DNA of 64,000 nt, from contig JAHLKC010000055.1 of the NCBI GenBank assembly GCA_025449115.1, positions 1-64,000 of the forward strand, read 5' to 3'. The DNA is from Chytridium lagenaria. Lineage: Eukaryota > Chytridiomycota > Chytridiomycetes > Chytridiales > Chytridiaceae. Shown here piece after piece: positions 47,710-58,226 of this stretch. The notes under the pieces were generated by a model. That model searched no databases. It had not been told where the DNA came from and saw only the letters and a list, made by a program, of their open reading frames with translations. Every line of letters begins with the position of its first letter. The stretch's first letter is position 1. A program made the position numbers and the translations under genes.

Positions 47710-50700
47710 ATGCAGACGGCCCATCAAGCCTCCTCCTTCTTCTACTTGTTCTCTGGAAACTCTGCAACGAGGACAATGACGGCCTCACGCATCGCATCCA
47801 GCAGCACCACCACCTTGTCCTCCTCCATACCGTCGTCACGCCGTTCACTCTCATCCCTCACTTTCGCCATGTCCACCCCTTCATCTTCTATGCTCTTTGC
47901 CCAAAGGTTCATGCGGCATTCTCCCCCCTCGCGATACTTCTCTGTTCACTCTATACAATCACCTCGCGGATCCTTCTCAGCTGCATTCAATGACCGTCTC
48001 GCCGCCAACGGGGGCTTCCCATCGTTCCGCGCTCCAATCACCATGTCATCCCCTCTAGCGTTCCAAACACATTTAACCAGCAGAACGTTCATGACGACCG
48101 CAAAGATCCTGTCACTGCCCGTCGACCCCGTCACCAACCCTACCCCTGCTGCTGCTGCTGCCGCCGCGCAAGCAGCTGGTATCCCGGCATCCCAGATCAA
48201 GCCCGAGTCTCCCGTGGAAAAGGTCATTCGTGATCTGAAAGAGGAGGCTGTTGAGCAGCAGCAGCAGGCAGCGGCAGAGGCTGCAAGTACATCATCCGCT
48301 TCCACAACTCCCTCAACCCCCTCAACTCCTTCGGTCGAACCGCCAAAGCCTTCTGGGATTGCACCGGAACCTGTCGCCCAGACAACAGCCCCTCAGACTA
48401 CCACCACCACCACAACCAGCAGCACACCTACAGTGGATCCCGTCGCAGTAGCCACCGCCACCACCACCGCCACCGCCACCAGCGTTGCCGCTCCTGCAGC
48501 TTCCACCGTCGAGGCGGCCGCTCCTAAAAAATCCCTTATCCAACGCATCAAAGACGAAGCCGTCCACTACTGGCACGGCACTAAGCTCCTCGGAGCCGAA
48601 GTCTCCATTTCGTGGCGCCTTATCAAGAAGCTTTTGAACGGTCAAACACTTACTCGAAGGGAGAATCGACAATTGAAGCGTACAGCCGCAGACATTTTCC
48701 GTTTGATTCCATTCGTCGTGATTCTGTTGATCCCGTTCCTTGAACTCTTGTTGCCATTCTTGCTTTACTTGTTCCCAAACATGTTGCCATCCACTTTTGA
48801 GAGCAAGTACCAAGTAGTAAGTATTTTACACGTCGTGTAAATGTGATCTGATGTGTTTTTTTTTTTAGGAGGAGAGAAAAAAGAAGCTCTTGAAGGTTCG
48901 CTTGGAGATGGCGAGGTTCTTGCAGGACACGGTTGAGGATATTGCAGTGACGGGTACCAGCCGTGCCGCAGCTGCCAAAGAGTTTAGCGAATTCTTTAGA
49001 AAGGTAAATGACACACACACTCAAACACATTTCTTTACTTTTCGCCTTTCATCCAACATGAATTCAATTTTACTATTTCAATCTAGTTCCGCGCATCCGG
49101 TATTCAAGCTTCCACCGAAGATATTCTCAAAGTCGCCAAAAAATTTGAAAACGAGCTCACCCTCAACTCCCTCTCCCGTCCCCAACTCGTCTCCATGGCT
49201 CGCTACATGAACACCAACGCATTCGGGACTGACGCGTTCCTCCGCCATCAGATTGACAATCGTCTGAAATACCTCAAGACGGATGACCTTGTGATTCAAA
49301 AGGAAGGTGTAGAGAGTTTATCTCTTCAAGAACTTCAACAAGTCTGTCAGAGCCGTGGAATTCGAACGATTGGGGTATCTCCTGCTCGATTGAGGAGTGA
49401 ATTGACTCAGTGGTTGGATTTGCATTTGAATCATAAAGTGCCGAGTTCGTTGTTGATTTTGTCGAGAGCGTTTATTATTTCGGAGAAGATTCCGAGTTCT
49501 CAGGATGAAGCTTTGAAGGGGAGTGCTGAGGCTTTGCAGGCTACTTTATCGTCTCTTCCGGATCAAGTGGTATGTTTTCCCTTTCTTTTTTCATGGTTGC
49601 CGCCGTCTCTTCTTTTTTTTCTTTTCTCCTTTTTTTTTTATGTTTTCTTTTCTTTCTTTCTTTCTTTTTTCTTTCTTTCTTTTTCCTTTTTCCTTTTTTC
49701 TTCTTTCTTCGTTATTCCCCCCCTTTCCTGCTTTACCATCATACTCATTTGCGATTCAACAGGTCAACGAGGCGCAACTTCAAGTGTCAGAGACTTCAGG
49801 TGTCGCCACTTACCAACAAAAGCTTAACGTGCTTCAACAGCAAGAAGAGCTTATCGCCGACGAACTCGAGCAAGAAGCCGTAAGTCTATTCCTCATTGCT
49901 TCCACACTCCCTATTACATTTCTCACATGACACCAACAGGAGCACGCTGAAGTTAAAAAGACTGAAGAAAAGAAACCCGCCACCGCCACCTCCCAAACCA
50001 CCACCGCTGCCGCCACCTCTGATGCAAAGAAGGAGGAGGATACGGTTGAAAAGGGAGAAGCTGAGGAACAGATTTCAGAGAAGCAGTTGAAACAGCTTGG
50101 AGATGCGCTGAAGACTATGACGTCGGATTCGGCGTTGCAGGATGTGAAGGTGATGCTTGAGGATTTGAAGGAGGAGAGGAAGGAGTATATTGAGGTGAGC
50201 TTTTTATTCTCGTTTTCTTTAAATTGTTCCGAAAATGGATCTGCACGGCTTTATTTTAATTTTTAACATGCATCATAATTCTAATCCCAACATTCATATT
50301 TTTTGTATAGGATATTGATGAACTCCAAACCCTCACCCAAAAAACCCTCCCCAAAGCCACATCCAACGTTTCCCACCGCGTCGACGTGATGATTGCCAAA
50401 ATAGAAAAAGAGCTTCTCCGATACGACACTGAAATTGGATCCCGTCTCAACCTGATCCGACCTGACGAGATGGGACGGTTGAGTATTGGAGATCTGGAGG
50501 AAGCGTTGAAAGTGATTAGAGATAATCCTGGGGATGAGAGGATTCGGAAGATTGTGAGACGGTTGGATGCGGATGGGGATGGGAGTGTGAGTATGAAGGA
50601 GATTTTGGAGATGGTCAAGGAGACGGAATGTGAAGGGACTGGGGTTGTCATGAAGGATGGGCAGCAGGGGGTGCCCGGGAGTGCGGCGAATGCGGCGGCG

Positions 50701-50733
50701 GCTCCTCCTACCGGGGGATCGGCGTCGTCGTGA
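47710..50733 (+). CDS. LETM1: LETM1, mitochondrial inner-membrane cation/H+ exchanger
   Basis: Mediates K+/H+ (or Ca2+/H+) exchange and mitochondrial volume control. The N-terminus is rich in Ser and Arg with few acids, consistent with import, and is followed by a Thr/Ala-rich linker. The family core is textbook: DEAVHYWHGTKLLGAEVSI, GQTLTRRENRQLKRTAADIF, the single membrane segment LIPFVVILLIPFLELLLPF, then the ribosome-binding-like domain (LARYMNTNAFGTDAFL-type, with SLSLQELQQVCQSRGIRTIG). Coiled coils follow. A canonical EF-hand loop (RLDADGDGSVSMKEILEMV) lies near the C-terminus, as in animal and plant LETM1 and unlike yeast Mdm38. Introns occur near 48820–48869, 49003–49085, 49570–49762, 49880–49940 and 50193–50309. 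The whole reading is intact. Confidence 0.94.
49574..49740 (+). repeat. pyrimidine tract within a LETM1 intron
   Basis: About 165 bases of almost pure C/T, including a CTTT run, lie on the coding strand of an intron about 190 nt long, which is longer than its neighbours. It may act only as an extended polypyrimidine tract before the 3' splice site. Confidence 0.8.
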
Positions 50734-50997
50734 TTTGGGATCTCTCTTTTCTAGTATTCCTCCTTTGTTAATGTTGATTTCGTAATTATGTTTCTTTTTG
50801 CATTCTCCTTTTAAGGACTATTTTCTACAATCACAATCACCCACCCTCTTTTAACGGAGAACATCACATACATGTTTATTTTCTCTTTCTTCTTTTTTTT
50901 GATTCTTTTTTGGTTATGGTTTTTTTTCTCACAAGGCTGCGCGTATCGCCACACATTTCAATAAAAAAATAAAGACGAGATGCTCTTAATTAATTGA
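50734..50997. other. convergent spacer, LETM1 3' flank
   Basis: T-rich 3' flanking sequence with an AATAAA-like motif near 50960. No gene. Confidence 0.55.
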
Positions 50998-51083
50998 TGA
51001 GTTCTTTCCACGATTTTTTTCTATTTATGACATGATGAAATGAGTTCTTTCCACGATTTTTTTCTATTTATGACATGATGAAA
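50998..51083. repeat. 43-bp tandem duplication
   Basis: Two identical 43-base copies (50998–51040 and 51041–51083) beginning ATGAGTTCTTTCCACGA stand between the stop codons of the convergent LETM1 and membrane-protein genes. The second ends just before the minus-strand stop at 51099. Confidence 0.9.
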
Positions 51084-51098
51084 TGAGACTGCGCGTCT

Positions 51099-53597
51099 TT
51101 ACGCTGCCTTTTTCAAGGCATTCGACATGGTGCACACCGTGTACACTTTCCTCGGCGCCTTATGTCTCGGCCTCTCCCCCAACATCTCCATCACCCTCTC
51201 CCACCCCTCCCTTGTAAACAACACTTCCCACAACGGTCTCTTTATTTCCCCATCGCCCTTCCCAGCAACCTCCTCCTTCCCCTTACTCACCATGACCTCC
51301 TCTTTCTCAAGCGTCGCCGACCGTCTCACCGACACAGCCTTGACAAGTCTCGACCTCGACCCCGACCGATGCACGCCGACCACCGGCGTCCCCATCTCAC
51401 TCGTAGCCGACGTCGGGGTTTCCACCGACGCTTCCACAACCTTTACCCCCGTATTCACCTTGATCCCTTTGTTCCGATACGCCTTTCGTAGACTCATAGG
51501 CGACTCTTCACTCTTCACAGAAAGCCGGGGCGTCATCTCCCCCTTTGTACAATACGTTCCCGCGAGCTTCTCTAAAGCATCCCACCTCGCCTTCCGAGCT
51601 TCATACCCCTCATCCCAGCTTCCAAGCAACGAAACAACACACACGCCAACATACAAAATGAGCACCACAACACTAGCCACAAGCAAGGTACACAACAGGA
51701 CAAGATCAATCGCAACCGCATCAACAGGGGTTCGATCCGCAATCTCCAGATTTTGATAAACAATGAACCTCAAATTGGACGATAAATCCAAAGGAAGGGC
51801 AGAAGCGATCCAAGCTAAACTGAGTCTCGAGATAGCGGATTCAATCAAAAATGTGAAATCAGTGGACTTTGTGTTTCTCATGATGTTGAGGATGGTGGAG
51901 GAGACGACGGAATCGCCACGCCAGATTTCACCAATCCCAATCTTGTCTTGACAGATTCTTGGGATGGGGAGGGATGGAGGCGTTGGGGTTGTAGGGTTTC
52001 GTCTTTCCCAGCAGTTGAAGGCTTGCTCTTGACAGTCTGTGAGGGAGGTGGTGCGACCGTTGGTGATGGTGAGGTTGCAACGGTGGATGGATTGGTAGCA
52101 GGTTCCACCCCAGTGGTCCGTTGGGATTCCAGAGGTAGAGTAAACGCGGATAAGCGGGATACGGCGGTGTTTGATGTTTTGGTGTAGATGGTTTGGTTGG
52201 GTTTCCAGGTTTCTATGTTTGCGTATGGGATGGCCGAATTTGAGGTGTACCCGTATTGAATGGTTAAACTGCTGAGTGCTGCGCCTTGACGGGATGGATT
52301 TGTGGGATGTGTGATGGAGTTGTTTGATGTTGAGATGATGCGGAGTTGGGAGACGTTGAGACGGTCACCTATGTAAGGGACTGGAGCTGACATGGGGGTG
52401 GAGGAGGATGAGACGATGCCTGTGGTTGGGTTGACGGTGAGACGGGTAGAGTTGCAGACGGCGCGACCGACGAGACATTGGGTTGTAAAGTAGGAGTTTT
52501 GAAAGTATTGACCGGAACAAAGCATGCCTTCGTGGGTAAAGAGGAAGCTGGTAAAGTTTTGAGAGAGGCCAGAGATGAGAGCTGCGCCGACTTCCTGTGA
52601 TTTTTAACAAAGAAAGGGAGTTTTTTGGTTAGGCTTGTTAAGTCGATAGCGGCGAGACCAAAGTGGAATGAGTATAGATGGCTTTCAAAAAAAAGTGTGG
52701 CGCATGCGAAGAACGCGCCATGAATATTCCATGAAGAAAAAAGCGCTTCAAGAAAAGCGTTTAAAGAACGCACACAATAATAATCTCAATATCTTGACCA
52801 AAACCAGAAACCCAAAAAAACCAAAACCAAACCTTTAACACAATTCACCCACATCACCAAAAAAAATTCAAAAAAATCATCCACCCTCACCTCACTACTC
52901 CCCACAGGCAAGACACTAGTCCGATCCAACAATTTCGGTTGACTGAAATCCGTTCCATCAAACAACGTGATCAACGACGTCAAATTACACGCTTGAATCG
53001 TCATCTTTTGCATCTTTTGCTGCAACGCGACGACACTGTGGATACTGAGTTGCGTTAACCCCGAGATGGTGCTGATGAGCGCCCATGAGGCGAGGGGGAA
53101 ACCGATGGCGAGGATGAAGCTGGTGCGAAGTGGATTTGGTGGGGTTAGGAAGGAATGTGTGATCATGTGGCATATGAAAACAAAGAATGGATGAAGAAGA
53201 GAGGGTGTAAAAAAAAAGGATTAAAGGAGAAATCGTTATTGCAAGAAAACCAATATCACCTCCACACTCTAATCCGTCTCCTCACAATCCCAACCCCCCC
53301 CAACAAAAGCGCCCACCCAACACAAGCATTACTAATTCCATTCGCAATCATCAACCACTCGCCCTCCTCCTCCCGGCTCTTGGCATCATAACTGGGACAC
53401 CACAGATAATTATGGATTCGAAAGAACAGGGCGACAATGAGCATGGCAATGACAGTGACAAAGAGGGAGATGGTGCCTTCGGAGATGGAGGGACGGGGGA
53501 TGATGATCCAGGAGGAGCGGAGGGGGATGAGAGGCCATGATTCTGTGCAGAGGGTGTTGACGGCGCAGAGGGTGGTGTTCCAGAAAAGGTTGGACAT
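51099..53597 (-). CDS. multipass membrane glycoprotein, unknown family
   Basis: The likely start is at 53597 (MSNLFWNTTLCAVNTLCTES). Membrane segments include ISLFVTVIAMLIVALFF, GISNACVGWALLLGGVGIV, FILAIGFPLASWALISTISG and, near the end, VDAVAIDLVLLCTLLVASVV. Between them lies a probable extracytosolic domain with sequons (NLT, NFT, NST, NVS) and cysteines (MLCSGQYFQ, GGTCYQSIHRCNLTI, DCQEQAFNCW, IPRICQD). The C-terminus is a long basic cytosolic tail. Introns lie at about 53272–53125 and 52891–52597. The central frame breaks at TTT 52170–52172 (AAA on the coding strand); one added A joins TKTS to HRRIPLIRVYSTSGIP. Further 5' exons up to 54030 are possible. I do not recognise the family. Confidence 0.6.
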
Positions 53598-54169
53598 GAG
53601 GGGAGAGGGAGATCGGTGCGATCAAGGTGCGGCTCTTTGGGAGGAAATTGGGATGGATTGACGTAAATCGCATGGAGGGCGGTTGGATGGAGACTAGACG
53701 TGGGGGAGGTCTTTCATGTCTAGCGTGCTGCAAACCTTACGCTGAAAAAACTATTGTGGTATTGAGAATGATGGCATGCGTTGGCGTGTTTATTCCTTTG
53801 CTGGTGAGGGATGGATGGCGTTGATAAAGTAGACTGTTTTGGTTTAAGAAAGCAGAGAAAAGAAAAACAGTCCACCTTTCGGAAGAATGGAGAAAGAGTA
53901 TAGAAAGCTGTCTGCTTCCGAATGCAGCGACAAGAAGCGAGAGAGCGACAGAGAATGTGAAAAGAGTAAGAGTTCGGAGTAAAGGGAAATGAACAGAATA
54001 CGCGTATCGAGAACCCTCAACTCGTTCCACTACAGCACGAAGCTGCCTTGATGTTCAACCCACTGTAGTCCTATCCTCAACCCAACTCCCAACCTCTTCC
54101 ACTGGCTTCCCCCATCAGGCATCCATGCAAACGCCGTCGCACCATTTCCCTTAAAAAGTACCTCAAGAA
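53598..54169. other. divergent intergenic region
   Basis: Lies between the minus-strand membrane protein and the plus-strand mannosidase. A minus-strand open stretch at 53737–54030 encodes a hydrophobic segment (LFTFSVALSLLVAAFGS) that could be an upstream exon of the membrane protein, but I could not find splice sites that keep the frame. Otherwise it holds the two promoters, with no clear TATA box. Confidence 0.4.
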
Positions 54170-56430
54170 ATGTCCTCCCCAATCCCCTCCAAAACCGTTC
54201 GCACATCCCGTTCCGGTAACATCCTCCTCTCCGCGTTCGGATCTCGACGTCCAGGCACATCATCCCCCGTCCTCCCCGTTTTCCGCTCATCCAGTTCAGA
54301 TGACGACGCAAAGGGACTCGACAAGATGAAGAAGAGGGTGAGAAGGAGAAGATGGGAGACAATAGATGAATCTAACAAAGAGTTTGTAAACAGGGTTGGT
54401 TATCCGGTCCATACTTTCGCTTCATCATCCTCACCGCTCTCATCATCTTCATCTACAACTACATCTTTACAACAGTGAGCAAAACATATCCCACTGAACC
54501 AACGCTCAACTAACAATTTAAAGAAACAGCCCAACTCCTCTCTTGCACCCGCCATCCTCAACCCCGTAAATGATTCCTCCTCCCTCATTCCTTCAGAAAC
54601 CTGGACATCCCGATCAAACGCTGTCAAATCCGCCTTTTCCCACGCCTGGAAAGGCTACTCCACCTACGCCATGGGCGCAGACGAACTCCGACCCCTTTCA
54701 CGCACCCCCAACACCTGGCTCCACCTCTCTCTCACCCTCTTTGACGCTCTCGACACAGCGCTTCTCATGAACCACACCAACATCTACACCACCGCATCAA
54801 CATGGTTGCTGTCCTCCAATTTCACAATGGACGCAGACGTGAACGCAAATGTTTTCGAAACAACCATCAGAGTATTGGGCGGGCTTCTTTCAGCGTATCA
54901 TATGACGCATAACGATGCTTTGAAATCCCTCGCTCTTCGAGTGGGTGAGAAACTCCTCCCAGCGTTCAGCTCCTCCTCTGGTTTGCCGTCGACATCGATT
55001 CATTTGAAATCGGGTGCCCCGTCGACGAGTTACTATGATGTGTCGTTGGCAGAGGCCACGTCGGTGCAGATGGAGATGAAATATCTGACGCATGTGACGG
55101 GGGATACGAGGTTTTGGGATGCAGGGGAGAAGGTGATGAGGGTTTTGGATGGGTTGACAAAGGTGGATGGGTTGGCGCCGATTTATTTGGGCAGGGAGGA
55201 TGGGATGTTTAAAGGGGATATTATTATGCTGGGGAGTCATGGGGATAGTTATTATGGTGAGAATGATCTTTTATGGATCGTTGGCGCCTTTTTTTTCTTT
55301 TCTTTTCTTTTTTGTTGTTGTTGTGGTGTTCTATTTAGTGGTTTTTTCTTTCAGTCTCCTTCTCTATGTGGTTTGGATCATCACACCTTTTTCATTCCGG
55401 TCACTTGAATCCGTTCAAGTGTTGTTTCGGCTAAATTTTCTGTTCTCCTCTTTACCGTTTGCAATAGAATACCTCGGCAAGCTCTTTCTCTTGACCAACC
55501 TCACGGAAACCGGCCACCTCCGTCAATACCACGAATCCTTGACCGGCATAAAACGTCACCTTTTGATGCGTTCAACCCCCAATAACCTCCTCTACGTCCA
55601 AGAACTTCCCTTTGGTCTCCACTCCTCTCCCTCTCCAAAAATGGATCACCTCGTCTGCTTTCTCCCAGGGACGATAGCGCTCCTGGCGACAAAAGGCCGT
55701 CGAATTCCTACACACGAGCGGACGAGACTCCTGAGCGTGGAGGACCAAGTCGATTTACATATCGCCGAAGAGATTGCACGGACGTGTGTAGAGATGTACA
55801 AGCAGACGAAAGCGGGGCTGGCGGCTGAGATTTCGTTTTTCCGAAAAGATCCGATGCAGAACACGTCGACGATGGCCATGTGGGTTGAAGGATTGAAGAG
55901 GGATATTGGGGTGGCGAAAACGGAGGGACGGAATTATGTGCCTGTTTCGGGTGTGAGGGATGGAGAGAGGACGATGGAGATGGATTTTGAGATTCATAAG
56001 ATGGATGGACATAATTTGTTGAGACCAGAGACTGTGGAGAGTCTTTTTGTGTTGTGGAAGGTGACGGGGGAGGAGAAGTGGAGGAGATGGGGGTGGGAGA
56101 TTTTCGAGGCGTTTTGAAAAGTGGGCTAAAGTGAAGGGTGGAGGGTATGCGAGTCTTGTAAGTTTCTTTATTCCATTTGAAGTTGATGACAGAAATCTTG
56201 CTAACGTTGATTGTTGTTTGTAGGGTGATGTTCGAGTGATCCCACCCCCGAAACGGGATCACATGGAATCCTTCTTTTTGGGGGAAACGTTGAAATACCT
56301 GTATTTACTGTTTTGTGAGCAAGACCTCGTACCGCTTGACAAGTATGTGTTTAATACGGAGGCGCACCCGTTACCGGTGTTTGAGCTTGATGAGGAGATG
56401 AGAAAGAAGGTGGTGATGGTGGATCCTTAG
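54170..56430 (+). CDS. GH47 class I alpha-1,2-mannosidase
   Basis: Trims mannose from N-glycans in the ER/Golgi. The ATG at 54170 starts a basic cytosolic tail; the frame breaks at AAA 54388–54390. With one added A it reads [19 protein letters not shown], a type II membrane anchor. The catalytic domain has [55 protein letters not shown] (split by the intron 55257 to about 55467), [31 protein letters not shown] and [20 protein letters not shown], and closes with [12 protein letters not shown]. The acidic residues and the Thr of NTEAHP are the family's catalytic and calcium-binding positions. A +1 shift at TTTT 56112–56115 interrupts [11 protein letters not shown]. Length fits the family. Confidence 0.92.
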
Positions 56431-58226
56431 ACAATGATGGTTTTTTGGTGATGAAATGGAGATAAGATTGTACGCGTGTGGGTGTTTTGTTTTTGGGACG
56501 TGTAAAATAGAGCGTGTTTAGGATATAATTGAATAAAGTGGGACGCGTAGCGATGACGGAGAAAGTAAGGAGAAAGAAAAAAAAAACAATGAAAAAAGCC
56601 ATTTGCATGAAATGCATGAAAAACAAGACCCTTTAGTTTTTAATTTTTATACTCGTTTTTCCATTTTTCCCCTTTTAATTGAAAGAAAATTTACTTTATT
56701 CACTTTTAGACACATTTTGTCTTTTTATCGCTTTTTGTATTTTTAGATTTTTCAAATGTGAACGGATTTGGGCGACTTGTGATCCAACAGTGATGAATGG
56801 ATGATGATGGTGATGGTGATGCTTGGTATTTAATACTTGCAGTGAACACGCCCTGTCTGTGGGTGGCTTGTGGTGGTTTTTAATAGTCACTTTATTAAAT
56901 ATTCTTTATTTATTTGAAAGCAGTGCGCATGCATGATAATGCGTCACATTGAAGGAATTGTTTTGTTTACTGTGTGTTTGGAGATACGAAAGAGCCGTCA
57001 GTGAGTGAGTCAGTCAGTCAGTCAGTCAGTCAGTCAGTCAGTCAGCCATTATTGGAAGGAAAAAGGTAACAACGGCACATCCAGCAGCAGCATCCATAAA
57101 GTATTAAAGGTATTGTACATAATGTAATTAATAGTTCAAGAGATCTCCATCGCCAAGATGAGAGGGATACGCTATTGGTAGAGTATTGTTGAGATGCTGT
57201 TTTGGATGTAGCCAAGATTCACTTTTTATCCCTTGTTCATTTATTTATTTACACTCTGAAACTCGAGATGAAACTGTCAATTAAAGCGGTAGGTCAACTC
57301 TATAGTTATTTTGTAGTAAAACAAATCATACAAAAGGCACCGCATGGCTTTTTAATTCATAATGATCGATGAATGTGATTGCTAGATGGGGTATATTGAG
57401 TGCACCGTGGTTGTGCTGGAATGTAAGAGATGAGGAGGCGTAGTTTAAAGGTTGAAGAAGGAAAGGAAAGGAGAGGAGAGGGAGGCTGATGATGATGATG
57501 ATGATGGTTGGATGGATGGTGTCTACCCACAAGGAACAAAGAATGTTTGTTTACATCAAAAGAAAGGCACAGCTTTAATTTCATGTATTTTTAATATTAA
57601 AGAACATCCGCCTCCTCGGAGACCGCCGTCAAAAGGCCCTTTGGAATAAAGGAAAAGGAAAAAGCAAAAGGAAAAGGAAAAGGAAAAGAAAGAGGAGGAA
57701 CAACCTTTATTGACTAGTAGCCAGGGTCCAGCGTCACACTGTGTACTACAATAGCGTATATGGATATTAGAACTCCGATGATTTCCATCCAATAGAATAT
57801 TTACAATATTTTAATTCCATCACAAGGGTCTCCCAGCCCAACCAGATTATTATGTAAAATCAGCCAATCAGATTGGATATGATTTCCTCTCTCTTTTTCC
57901 TCTATTCTCTATTAATATCCTTCCCTTCCTTCTCTTCCTTCTCCTTCTCCTCTCTCTCTCTCCTCTTTGCCATAAATAAATAAATAATTTTCCTTGGGGG
58001 TATTATTATCATTATTCATTATTAATTGATTATTCGCTGGGGACAATTTAATTATCAAATTTCATTTCATTATTATATAGAAAAGGATCGAGTTGGTCTC
58101 CTGCGACACCCCCTCGATTCATCCAATCCGTCATTCACTATCCCTTTACCCGTCATTCCAGCTTTCATTACAACTTTATACCCCCTCTACACACACACAC
58201 ACATATAGTCAGCATACAGACTGGAA
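56431..58226. other. long intergenic region with microsatellites
   Basis: About 1.8 kb without a supported gene. It holds a GTCA run (57009–57044), GATG/GAT runs near 56797–56820 and 57487–57506, an A/G-rich run near 57650–57700 and pyrimidine-rich DNA at 57880–57970. The last 200 bases are the zinc-finger gene leader, with a CACACA run at 58192–58203. Confidence 0.6.
57009..57044. repeat. (GTCA)9 microsatellite
   Basis: Nine perfect GTCA tetranucleotides, preceded by GTGA units, in an intergenic region. Confidence 0.95.
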
